From: PALSA-270 sp963770245
GTDB lineage: Bacteria > Acidobacteriota > Terriglobia > Terriglobales > Acidobacteriaceae
Length of the DNA stretch: 64,000 bases
NCBI GenBank assembly: GCA_963770245.1
Contig: CAVYOX010000006.1
Coordinates: 73,247-137,246 of the forward strand
Direction: 5' to 3'
In this document: positions 47,339 through 55,144 of the stretch, one piece after another
How positions within the stretch are numbered: position 1 is the first letter of the stretch
How the letters are laid out: the number at the start of each line of letters is the position of its first letter
Notes under the pieces: model-generated
What the model was told of the DNA's origin: nothing
The model's database searches: none
What the model saw: the letters and a program-made list of their open reading frames with translations, nothing else
Made by a program: the position numbers and the translations under genes

Positions 47339-47363
47339 CCCGAGATCGTGACCCCGACGCCCT

Positions 47364-47699
47364 CTAGGGGTCGACTGCTTCCGATCGGGGCAACACGGCG
47401 CAACTGCTACTGATCACGGCTTGCGCGGCATTGGGACGAACGAATTCAAACCCGTAGCGAAAGGCAGTCTTGTTCCTCACAAAAGCGAGCATTTTCACGC
47501 GCCCGGTTGGCAGTTTGAACTCCAGCTGGACAACCTCTCCGATCGGCACCTCGATCACTAGAATCGCTGACATCCCAAATTCGCCAATCCCCAGCGCGTG
47601 GCCCGTGATGTTTCCCGCCGAGCGGGAGTTTATCTTGATTTCGACGTCCAGTTTGAACCGCGGGTGCCGCCGCTTCTCCGTCTGTCTCCGATCTACCAA
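47364..47699 (-). CDS. PilZ-domain protein
   Basis: A 111-residue protein with a PilZ-like beta-barrel: RRQTEKRRHPRFKLDVEIKI carries the RxxxR c-di-GMP arginine motif, and a GIGEFGMSAIL segment stands where the usual D-x-S-x-x-G turn lies, with the aspartate replaced. Such domains bind cyclic di-GMP and control motility, pili or exopolysaccharide. The missing aspartate may weaken binding. The only possible start is TTG at 47699, directly after an in-frame stop. Convergent with the thiolase gene. c-di-GMP binding is inference. Confidence 0.75.
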   Translation of the reverse strand: MVDRRQTEKRRHPRFKLDVEIKINSRSAGNITGHALGIGEFGMSAILVIEVPIGEVVQLEFKLPTGRVKMLAFVRNKTAFRYGFEFVRPNAAQAVISSSCAVLPRSEAVDP

Positions 47700-47948
47700 C
47701 TAAGCCCCCGCAGTCCGCCCCGGCAAATAAAGGCCGAATGTCGCAATCTTTGAAGTCTTTGCAGTGTAACCGTTCTGCTCAAGGAGCGTAACCGGTCGAG
47801 CGGCGATGTTCCATTTTCATAACGTCTTCCGAACGTTGGCACCTGTAGCAGAATTGGTTCACGAGTTCCGCTAGAGTCTCAAGACCTGGTACCGGTATAC
47901 TTCAAGACTCCGGTAGCAACGTGGCAAGTGGTTGGTTCTCTATAGAAT

Positions 47949-48653
47949 GTGCAGGCTCCAAATCCCGTGACCCGAATTCACTGCCGCGCCATCCTTTTTG
48001 ATATGGACGGCGTCCTCATCAACTCCACCCCGGCAGTCGCCAGGGTCTGGCGTCAATGGGCCCTGGAACGAGGTTTTGACCCCGAGGCGGTTGTTGGAAG
48101 GGCTCACGGCCGCCCCAGCTTGGCGACGGTTCGCGAGTTTCTTCCCCACGCCGATCACGAGGATGAGAATCACGAGGTGGAGCGGCGGGAAATTGCAGAC
48201 CTCGAAGGCGTGGTCGCGTTGCCGGGCGCAGTGGAGTTATTGGATTCGCTTCCAGACCATCAATGGGCAATCGTCACTTCGTGCACGCGGCGGCTGGCGG
48301 AAGTCCGGCTGCAAGCCGCCGGATTGCCCCGGCCTTCCTGTTTCGTCACTTCGAACGACATCACGAACGGCAAACCGGCACCCGATCCTTATCGCAAGGG
48401 CGCCGAGAAACTGGGCTTCGCCCCGGAGGACTGTGTTGTCGTCGAGGATGTTCCCGCGGGAATCCAATCCGGCAAGGCCGCCGGGTCGCAGGTCATCGCG
48501 CTCAGCACCACCATTCGCCCGGTTGAACTGAAGAAAGCGGGAGCCGACTGGGTGTTGCGGGACTGCGGCGACATTTCACTGGTAGCAAACGATGCTCGGC
48601 TTGGACAAATCTCGCTTTTGCTGCGGGAACGAGAACAACCGAACTCCGTCTAG
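47949..48653 (+). CDS. HAD-family sugar phosphatase
   Basis: A 234-residue HAD hydrolase, subfamily I. Motif I is ILFDMDGVLINS (DxD nucleophile), motif II is WAIVTSCTRR (serine/threonine region), motif III lysine in TNGKPAPDPYRKGAEKLG, and motif IV is CVVVEDVPAGIQSGKAAG with acidic metal ligands. A helical cap lies at residues 25-90. The group dephosphorylates sugar phosphates such as 2-deoxyglucose-6-phosphate or mannitol-1-phosphate. The start is GTG 47949. The 247 bases before it hold no gene. Natural substrate unknown. Confidence 0.87.
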   Translation: MQAPNPVTRIHCRAILFDMDGVLINSTPAVARVWRQWALERGFDPEAVVGRAHGRPSLATVREFLPHADHEDENHEVERREIADLEGVVALPGAVELLDSLPDHQWAIVTSCTRRLAEVRLQAAGLPRPSCFVTSNDITNGKPAPDPYRKGAEKLGFAPEDCVVVEDVPAGIQSGKAAGSQVIALSTTIRPVELKKAGADWVLRDCGDISLVANDARLGQISLLLREREQPNSV

Positions 48654-48705
48654 ATCAGACCGGCGGCTCCATATAGAATCATATTCATAACCATACGGAG
48701 TCACA

Positions 48706-49161
48706 ATGAGCCTGGAACTGGACCCTCAATCTCTTCTGGCGGTGGCACTGGCTGAGGCCCGCAAAGGAATGGCCGAAGGCGGCATTCCTATCGGTGCGGC
48801 AATCTTTGATGCCAACGGCCGGCTGGTCGGCGCCGGCCATAACCGCCGTGTGCAAGACGGAGATCCGTCCATGCACGCCGAGACTAATGCCTTCCGCAAC
48901 GCGGGACGCCAGCGCAGCTACCGCAAGCTGATCATGGTCAGTACGCTCGCCCCGTGCTGGTACTGCAGCGGCCTGGTGCGTCAGTTTGGGTTCACTCAGC
49001 TGCTGGTTGGCGAGAGCCGCAATTTCCCGGGGGGGCTGGAGTGGCTGCGTTCGCTGGGCGTCCGGGTCGTAGACCTGAACTCCGAGGAGTGCATCTCCTT
49101 AATGTCCGAGTACATCCGCGCGAATCCCGCGGTGTGGAACGAGGACATCGGGGAGGAATAA
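48706..49161 (+). CDS. Cytosine deaminase, yeast FCY1-like
   Basis: A 151-residue zinc nucleobase deaminase. Seen: HAE at residues 57-59 (zinc histidine and catalytic glutamate) and APCWYC with zinc cysteines 84 and 87. The C-terminal half follows the yeast enzyme closely in pattern: a VGES-R-NF region, an EC-I-LMSEYI region, and the terminal WNEDIGEE. It deaminates cytosine to uracil, independent of the CodA amidohydrolase family. GGAG lies seven bases before ATG 48706. A tRNA adenosine or guanine deaminase is the alternative, but the tail favours FCY1-type. Confidence 0.85.
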   Translation: MSLELDPQSLLAVALAEARKGMAEGGIPIGAAIFDANGRLVGAGHNRRVQDGDPSMHAETNAFRNAGRQRSYRKLIMVSTLAPCWYCSGLVRQFGFTQLLVGESRNFPGGLEWLRSLGVRVVDLNSEECISLMSEYIRANPAVWNEDIGEE

Positions 49162-49191
49162 GGCCTGCCACTGGAGCACGCGAAAAAAAGG

Positions 49192-49947
49192 TCAACTTCC
49201 GGTCTTGAACAATTTCGCAAGGTCGTTAATGTCAGCGGCGCTAGCGTCACCCACCACGAAATAACGAAGTCCATCCTGGGTCCAGGTCTCTATGTTGAAC
49301 GACAGCTTCCTGGTCGCGGGAGAGTTCTGGTCCAATCCGCCCCGCAAGGACCGTTCCTGAAACACGAACACGGAGATCCGATGCTTCTTCACCTCGTAGA
49401 TCAGATGAGCGCCCGGTGTTTGGTCAAGGTAGGTCATTCGACCTCCCAGCAGAGAAAACCCGGAGTTTTGGAGTTCCGGCAAATCGAAGGCGAAGGGGAT
49501 CTTTCCTTGGAACCAAGGTTTCACGGTGTGCCGATCCGAGGAAATGACGTCCACCGGCGTTGCGCTTGCCAGCGTCGCGACGTGCTGATCTGCCACCTCA
49601 CCGTAAATCTGTTCGTTGCGGGCTTGCGCTCGTCCCCGATCCGCCGCGGCCAAGCCGATAACCACGAGCACGGCCAAGACAGCTGATGCCATCCCCCACG
49701 ACCACCAGACGCTAGGTCGCCCCGGCTTCCCCGCAATGCGCTGTTGCACGCGTTCGCGAAACTCCAGAGTGGGGGGAAACCGCTTTCCAACCGCATGGAT
49801 GTGGCGCTTTATCTGCACGCGCGACAGCGCATCCGCCGCGCAGTCAGGGCAGCTGTGCACATGGGCATCGAAGGCACGCATTTGCTCCGACGGCAGCTCA
49901 CCGTCGAGGTAGGTATCGAGTTTTAGCTTCCAAGCCTCGCAAGCCAT
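49192..49947 (-). CDS. Anti-sigma factor with zinc-binding domain
   Basis: A 251-residue ECF anti-sigma factor. The N-terminal zf-HC2 domain shows HVHSCPDCA (H-x3-C-x2-C, about residues 31-37) and the helix MACEAWKLKLDTYLDGELPSEQ. One membrane helix follows at about residues 85-103 (VWWSWGMASAVLAVLVVIGLAAA). The periplasmic part (about 145 residues, with FAFDLPELQNSGFSLLGGRMTYL) has no recognised domain and should be the sensory part. Its start lies four bases after the sigma stop, so the pair is cotranscribed. Zinc-cysteine chemistry may make it thiol-redox sensitive (inference). Confidence 0.9.
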   Translation of the reverse strand: MACEAWKLKLDTYLDGELPSEQMRAFDAHVHSCPDCAADALSRVQIKRHIHAVGKRFPPTLEFRERVQQRIAGKPGRPSVWWSWGMASAVLAVLVVIGLAAADRGRAQARNEQIYGEVADQHVATLASATPVDVISSDRHTVKPWFQGKIPFAFDLPELQNSGFSLLGGRMTYLDQTPGAHLIYEVKKHRISVFVFQERSLRGGLDQNSPATRKLSFNIETWTQDGLRYFVVGDASAADINDLAKLFKTGS

Positions 49948-49951
49948 AGGG

Positions 49952-50518
49952 TTACCTGCGCGTGACCGCCGTCGTGTGCGATCGCGAACCCTGCTCCAAC
50001 CGTTCGCGAAGAAGATCGCGTAACGTCTTTCTGGCGCGCGACAATCGCGACATCACGGTGCCGATCGGAACCGAAAGCGTCTCCGCAATTTCCTGATAGG
50101 ACATCTCTTCGACCTCGCACAGAAGCAGAATCTCGCGAAAATGCAGCGGCAGCTCAGCGATCGCGCTCTCGACCAGCTGGTAGTTCGAGCGTTCCATGAG
50201 AATCGTTTCCGGTGTGTCGACCGCAACCGCGAGTTCAGGCCCGTCATTCTCAGAATCAAGAGGCACCGTCATGGTCACTCTCAGTCCCGTACGCGAGGTC
50301 AGGAAGGTATTCCGCAAAATGCGGTACATCCATGCCCGAAAATTAGTCCCCGGCTGGAAAGACAAGAACCCTCTCAAAGCCTTGGCATAGGTTTCCTGAA
50401 CCAGATCTTCAGATTCTTCACGATTCCCTGTCAACCAATGTGCGAAGTTATACAACTGGTCGAACAGGGGCATAGCCAGTGCTTCGAATCCACCGGATTG
50501 AGGATCCATCGCTGACAC
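49952..50518 (-). CDS. ECF RNA polymerase sigma factor
   Basis: A 188-residue sigma-70 family factor. Region 2: FDQLYNFAHWLTGNREESEDLVQETYAKALRGFLSFQPGTNFRAWMYRILRNTFL. Region 4: LVESAIAELPLHFREILLLCEVEEMSYQEIAETLSVPIGTVMSRLSRARKTLRDLL, a helix-turn-helix that reads the -35 element. It directs polymerase to a stress or envelope regulon and is held by the anti-sigma factor encoded next. Start taken at ATG 50518; ATG 50509 is also possible. A perfect inverted repeat with GGGAATAACC arms lies 29-68 bases upstream. Confidence 0.93.
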   Translation of the reverse strand: MSAMDPQSGGFEALAMPLFDQLYNFAHWLTGNREESEDLVQETYAKALRGFLSFQPGTNFRAWMYRILRNTFLTSRTGLRVTMTVPLDSENDGPELAVAVDTPETILMERSNYQLVESAIAELPLHFREILLLCEVEEMSYQEIAETLSVPIGTVMSRLSRARKTLRDLLRERLEQGSRSHTTAVTRR

Positions 50519-50546
50519 GTCTTTATCGTAAACCGCTGCAGTCCGA

Positions 50547-50586
50547 GGTTATTCCCTAAGCAACAAAATTATTTTGGGGAATAACC
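50547..50586. promoter_or_regulatory. Perfect 10-bp inverted repeat, possible divergent ECF promoter
   Basis: GGTTATTCCC (50547-50556) and GGGAATAACC (50577-50586) are exact inverted copies with an AT-rich 20-base spacer. It lies between the ECF sigma gene (minus) and the DUF2231 gene (plus). GGAATAA resembles -35 elements of several ECF sigma factors, and each arm points toward one of the two genes, so autoregulated divergent promoters are plausible. A repressor site is the alternative. Confidence 0.5.
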
Positions 50587-50661
50587 AGACGTCTGAACGG
50601 TTCTTAGCCCAGAGACGACCGGAAGGTCATCCGGCACCTGAGGAATGGAAACTCGAATCTC

Positions 50662-51097
50662 TTGAATCCGAAAACGGTGTTGCTCGCCCCTCATGCGCAG
50701 CATGTCGTACTCGTCCATTTTCCGATCGCACTGTTTATCACGGCAGCGTTCTTCGACCTCGTGGCGTCCTCGACGAGGACTGGCGCTGGCTGAGGCGGCC
50801 TACTACAACTTCCTGGTGGCCGCCATCGCGACCGTCCCGGCGGTTGCCACGGGGGTCCTGGCATGGCAATTTCAGCTTGCGGGCCGGAAGCTGGAGGGTG
50901 TCCTGCTAGCCCACCTGACGCTCGCGGGGGTTTCGAGCCTGATGATCTGGCTGGTCTGGTGGCTTCATCATCGCCGGCGGAAAACGCCAGATGCCCTACC
51001 CGGCTACTGCCTCCCGATCGAGTGGCTCGCCATCGCGATCGTCACCCTGACCGGGTATCTGGGCGGCATCCTGAGCGGGGTAAACAGACCCGGGTAG
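50662..51097 (+). pseudogene. DUF2231-type membrane protein, frameshifted
   Basis: The frame from TTG 50662 reads NPKTVLLAPHAQHVVLVHFPIALFITAAFFDLVA, the usual start of DUF2231 proteins (first helix with the conserved histidines), then stops at 50791-50793. The rest of the family sequence continues in the next frame from about 50765 to 51097: LALAEAAYYNFLVAAIATVPAVATGVLAWQFQLAG, then two more helices. A gain of one base or loss of five at about 50765 would explain it. No function is known for the family; it is often near cupredoxin or ECF genes. Decay or a sequencing indel; the cupredoxin remnant next to it favours decay. Confidence 0.62.
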
Positions 51098-51180
51098 ATG
51101 CCCCGGTCAGATCCAAAGCTTCTCGACTTGACTGGGAATAAATGCAATTCCTGCTAGAACTCCGATAGCCACAAGACACC

Positions 51181-51270
51181 GACGATAAGTTCCAGTTCCA
51201 ATTCACCGAGCCGGGGGAATAGCCGTACTACTGCCGAATGCATCCGAGAACCACCGGAACCGTGGTGGTA
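51181..51270 (+). pseudogene. Cupredoxin (plastocyanin-like) C-terminal remnant
   Basis: In one frame the DNA reads DKFQFQFTEPGE, a TAG stop (51220-51222), then PYYCRMHPRTTGTVVVG. This is the copper-site end of a cupredoxin, with the cysteine and the following histidine of the C-x(2)-H loop; the stop replaces an expected tyrosine. The first half with the other copper histidine is not recoverable. The surrounding 51098-51637 contains no intact gene. Confidence 0.6.
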
Positions 51271-51637
51271 GGGTCCCGATGCGCGGCTGCCGATACATCG
51301 GTTGCAGAGCTGGACGATCCCTGAGGCTGGGTATCGTTACCTGGTGCGGGTCGATCATTCCGTGTTTTGAAACCTGGCGCCCCAACCGAAGGAAACCCAA
51401 TGTTTGAGGAGCTATTTCAACCAACCCATCGGACGGTTGTTCCTGGCATTGCCCGGCTTGTGTTCGGTCCCAAGAAACTGTGGAGCTTGGCCAAGGAATC
51501 GTGGGAGGGTATTGGCGGCTTCAGATTACCCCTGTGAGGTCGAAAGAAGCCGGGCTAAGCCATGCTTTGCCAGATCGCCCCAGCAGGCCAGCAGTGCCGC
51601 GTCGGTCGGATTCGGAATATACTTTGACCGAGGGCAC

Positions 51638-53212
51638 ATGGCCAAGCGGCAGGATCGGGTTGAACTGAAAGGCAGTGCGCGGGCAGCCATGCCAGCTGGG
51701 CAGGATGTCGGCCCGGCAGACCCGAATCAGCAGATCGAAGTGACGGTTTATTTGCGGCACCAGGGGGGGAAGCCTCCCGCGGCTGAGCTGATCGGCTCCC
51801 GCCCCATTTCCGAACGCCACTATCTCACGCGAGAAGAATATGCCCGATCTCATGGCGCGCGCGTGGAGGACGTTCAAAGAGTACGCTCCTTCGCTGCTGA
51901 ATTTGGCTTGCGAGTCTCGAGCGAAGATCCCGCGGCCCGGCGTATGAAGCTCGTGGGCACAGTCGGCGCATTCAACGAAGCCTTCGGAGTCAGCCTGCGG
52001 CGCTACGAACACTCCTCGGGCACCTACCGTTGCCGGACCGGGAGTCTCTTGCTCCCGAGCGAGCTAGCCGGCATCATCGAAGCCGTCATCGGCCTGGATA
52101 ACCGTCCGCAAACGAAGCCGCACTTTCGATTGCGCAAACCAAAGCCGGGCGCTCGTGCGCAGATCGCTGTTTCTTACGCACCCCCTCAAGTGGCCGCAGC
52201 CTATGACTTTCCCGCGAGCGCTACGGGCGCTGGGCAATGCATTGGCATCATCGAATTGGGAGGCGGCTACAAGGCGTCTGACTTGGATTCGTTCTTCGGC
52301 AATCTCGGTATGGCGACGCCGCTAGTCGCCGCAGTGTCCGTCGATGGCGGGACAAACTCCCCCACTGGCGATTCCAGCGGCCCGGACGGCGAAGTCGAGC
52401 TCGACATCGAAGTCGCCGGCTCGGTCGCACCAGGTTCGCGAATCGCCGTGTATTTCGCGCCCAACACGGACCAGGGATTCATCGATGCCGTCTCGACCGC
52501 GGTGCACGACACAACGTTGAAGCCGTCCCTTGTTTCGATCAGTTGGGGAGGGCCGGAAGATTCATGGACCGAGCAAGCGCGCGATGCACTGAATTCCGCC
52601 TGTCAGGATGCCGCAGCTATGGGCGTGACCGTCCTCGCCGCCTCGGGCGATGACGGCGCGGTCGACGGGACCAGCAGTCCCACCGTGGATTTTCCCGCCG
52701 CCAGTCCGTACGTCATCGGCTGTGGCGGCACAAAGCTGACGCTGTCGGGAACATCCATCGACAGCGAGCAATCCTGGAACGAGCTTTCTGCCAACGAGGG
52801 TGCAACGGGCGGCGGCGTCAGCGAGGTTTTCGCTCTTCCCAACTACCAGACGAGCGCAAAGGTGCCCGCGGCTCCGAACGCATTCGTCGGACGCGGTGTG
52901 CCCGATGTGGCAGCCTCGGCTGACCCCGAATCAGGTTACAGCGTGATCGTTGACGGTCAGAGTTCGGCGATTGGGGGCACGAGCGCAGTCGCACCGTTGT
53001 GGGCTGGACTTCTCGCGCGAATCAACCAGGCACTGGGAAAAAACGTAGGCTTCGTGAATCCTCTGCTCTACTCGACAAGTGCCGAGGCCACGTTTCACGA
53101 TATTACGTCCGGCAACAATGGGCACTACTCTGCAGGACCGGGATGGGACGCTTGCACCGGCCTCGGTAGCCCTGACGGCACCGCATTGCTTTCCGCCCTC
53201 CGAGGCTCGTAG
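51638..53212 (+). CDS. S53-family (sedolisin/kumamolisin) serine-carboxyl peptidase
   Basis: A 524-residue acid-acting peptidase precursor. Residues 25-170 are the activation prodomain (IEVTVYLRHQGG, REEYARSHGARVEDVQRVRSFAAEFGL, FNEAFGVSLRRYEHSSGTYRCRTGSL). The catalytic domain follows: PDGEVELDIEVAGSVAPGSRIAVYF holds the Glu/Asp pair, and SAIGGTSAVAPLWAGLLARIN holds the serine; YSAGPGWDACTGLGSPDG is the calcium site. No signal peptide is seen from ATG 51638, but a longer frame to 51404 exists without one either. Such enzymes are usually exported, so the export route is unclear. Confidence 0.9.
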   Translation: MAKRQDRVELKGSARAAMPAGQDVGPADPNQQIEVTVYLRHQGGKPPAAELIGSRPISERHYLTREEYARSHGARVEDVQRVRSFAAEFGLRVSSEDPAARRMKLVGTVGAFNEAFGVSLRRYEHSSGTYRCRTGSLLLPSELAGIIEAVIGLDNRPQTKPHFRLRKPKPGARAQIAVSYAPPQVAAAYDFPASATGAGQCIGIIELGGGYKASDLDSFFGNLGMATPLVAAVSVDGGTNSPTGDSSGPDGEVELDIEVAGSVAPGSRIAVYFAPNTDQGFIDAVSTAVHDTTLKPSLVSISWGGPEDSWTEQARDALNSACQDAAAMGVTVLAASGDDGAVDGTSSPTVDFPAASPYVIGCGGTKLTLSGTSIDSEQSWNELSANEGATGGGVSEVFALPNYQTSAKVPAAPNAFVGRGVPDVAASADPESGYSVIVDGQSSAIGGTSAVAPLWAGLLARINQALGKNVGFVNPLLYSTSAEATFHDITSGNNGHYSAGPGWDACTGLGSPDGTALLSALRGS

Positions 53213-53444
53213 GGGTCCTTCAGCGCCAGACCGGACAGGCCAGCTCGATTCGCCAAATAGGTTCCCCCGGTTGCGACAGGTAGCTTGGGGCGACGGCCGG
53301 CGAGGAGGACATCGGAAAACATTTTTCCGCAATGATCCCGGAACAAACTCAGTCATCCATCGGATCCCGCGCACCCTCTTTTGGGAAACTGGCCCTTGCG
53401 AGCTGCCAAGGCTGCTCTCAGGAAGCTATACTGGAGGCTGCAGA

Positions 53445-54656
53445 ATGACCAGAAACGCGCGCGCGGTAGCCTCTCCACGGGTAGTGAACATCGACGATCT
53501 GCGATTGCTCGCTCGCCAACGCGTGCCGAGAATCGTTTTCGACTACATCGACGGGGGCGCAAACGGCGAGGTCACCCTGCGGGAGAATCTCCGCGCCTTC
53601 GAAGCTGTCACGTTCCGCCCGCGCCAAGCCGTCTCTGTTTCGAGCTGCGATTTGCGTACTCGCGTGCTCGGTTTCGAGTTGTCCATGCCCGTGCTGCTCG
53701 CTCCCGTCGGCTATTGCCGCGTGATGCATCCTGGAGGCGAGATGGCTGCCGCGAAGGCGGCCGGAGCCGCCGGTACCGGCTATATTCTCTCGACCGTCTC
53801 CGGCCACAGTCTCGAAAATGTAAAAGCCGCTTCGGCTGGCCCCGTGTGGTATCAACTTTATTTGACTGGCGGGCGCGGGGCAGCGGAAGCGGCCATGCAT
53901 CGCGCTCGTGCTGTAGGTTACTCGGTACTCGTGATCACCATCGACAGCACGGTGATCGGATTGCGCGAGCGCGAAGTGCGAGATGGTATGGAGCAGCTGC
54001 TGCGTGGCAGCTTGTGGTCGCAGCTCCCTTTTGTGCCCCAGCTCCTCGGTCGGCCCTGGTGGCTGGCGCGCTTTTTGCTTCACGGCGGCCTACCCAGCAT
54101 GCCCAACATTGTCAGTGCAGAAAAGGGCGAGCTGAAAGTCAGCGACGCACATTCCGCGATCAAACGAGCAGCCTTCTCCTGGGAAGACATGCCCTGGATT
54201 CGCGAACTGTGGAACGGCCAAATCGTGATAAAGGGTGTCCTTTCCGCGGACGATGCCAGGCGAGGACTCGACCACGGAGCAGCCGCCCTCGTCGTCTCCA
54301 ATCACGGCGGGCGCCAACTCGACGGGGTCCCGGCCTCATTGCGCGTGCTGCCGGAAATCGTAGCCGCCGTCAAGGGCCAGGCGGAAGTTCTGCTGGATAG
54401 CGGCATTCGTCGTGGAGCAGATGTAGTCAAGGCGATCTGCCTGGGAGCTCGCGCTGTGCTTTGTGGGCGAGCGTATGCCTATGGACTGGCGGCCGCGGGA
54501 GAATCCGGGGTGGCGCGCACTCTTGAAATCTTGCGGGCGGACCTGGAGCGGACTCTGCGGCTGCTAGGATGCGCTTCGGTTGACGCTTTGGATCAATCTT
54601 ACGTGAAGGCTCCGGCCAGCTGGTTCGATTCCACGGTTCGAACGCCTATCGAGTAA
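53445..54656 (+). CDS. FMN-dependent alpha-hydroxyacid dehydrogenase
   Basis: A 403-residue flavoenzyme of the glycolate oxidase / L-lactate dehydrogenase (LldD) / mandelate dehydrogenase family. Seen: VVNIDDLRLLARQRVPRIVFDYIDGGANGEVTLRENLRAFE, PVLLAPVGYCRVMHPGGEMAAAKAA, YQLYLTGGRG, VIKGVLSADDARRGLDHGAAALVVSNHGGRQLDGVPASLRVLPEI (catalytic histidine and arginine) and LLDSGIRRGADVVKAICLGARAVLCGRAYAYGLAAAGE. It oxidises a 2-hydroxy acid to a 2-oxo acid. ATG 53445 has GGAG upstream. The substrate (lactate, glycolate or mandelate) is not decided by the sequence. Confidence 0.92.
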   Translation: MTRNARAVASPRVVNIDDLRLLARQRVPRIVFDYIDGGANGEVTLRENLRAFEAVTFRPRQAVSVSSCDLRTRVLGFELSMPVLLAPVGYCRVMHPGGEMAAAKAAGAAGTGYILSTVSGHSLENVKAASAGPVWYQLYLTGGRGAAEAAMHRARAVGYSVLVITIDSTVIGLREREVRDGMEQLLRGSLWSQLPFVPQLLGRPWWLARFLLHGGLPSMPNIVSAEKGELKVSDAHSAIKRAAFSWEDMPWIRELWNGQIVIKGVLSADDARRGLDHGAAALVVSNHGGRQLDGVPASLRVLPEIVAAVKGQAEVLLDSGIRRGADVVKAICLGARAVLCGRAYAYGLAAAGESGVARTLEILRADLERTLRLLGCASVDALDQSYVKAPASWFDSTVRTPIE

Positions 54657-55144
54657 CAGCGTACCGCACGCGTCGAAAAATGAAAGGCTTTCGGCTCCTC
54701 GTCGCCTCCCGAGGTGTGCGCATCGGGTCCACCCTAGGTAGCTAGCAGCCCATGCGCCGGCGACCAAGGACGCATTCCCTCCTAGAATTGGCCGGTAGAA
54801 CTCGGGTCCGTAGATTCCCGCGCACACGGAGTCAGTCTGCCACTCCCAGGTCAGAATTCCCATAACAGCAGGCCCGTAGCAGGCTGCCGATAGCCGACGC
54901 CCGCCCAGGACAGCGCTCACGGGCGGATCGTATTTGGCCGATGATAAAGGCAAACGGGGGAAAACCGCGGGTGAGCAATGGCGCCTGCCGGTCGCAATCA
55001 GTGCAAACAAACAGGCCCAGAGCCCTGCTGAAGCCAACTTGAATTCCATGCGTCAACATGCGTCAATTGGAGTTAGACCTGCGTTGCTCGACGCCGCTTG
55101 CCACATGTCGGCGCAGCCCGCGTGAGCAGGCCGATCCGCCAGCT
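54657..55144. other. Gap without a supported gene
   Basis: Nearly 490 bases between two convergent genes. A minus-strand frame of 161 codons (54564-55049) starts with a signal-like segment but has no Shine-Dalgarno, runs 93 bases into the hydroxyacid dehydrogenase gene and matches no family I know. A short tandem ATGCGTCAA lies at about 55049-55067. Confidence 0.4.

Noticed and set aside
54564..55049. A 161-codon minus-strand frame with a signal-like start
   Set aside because: It overlaps the end of the hydroxyacid dehydrogenase gene, lacks a ribosome site and has no recognisable domain beyond the first 20 residues.
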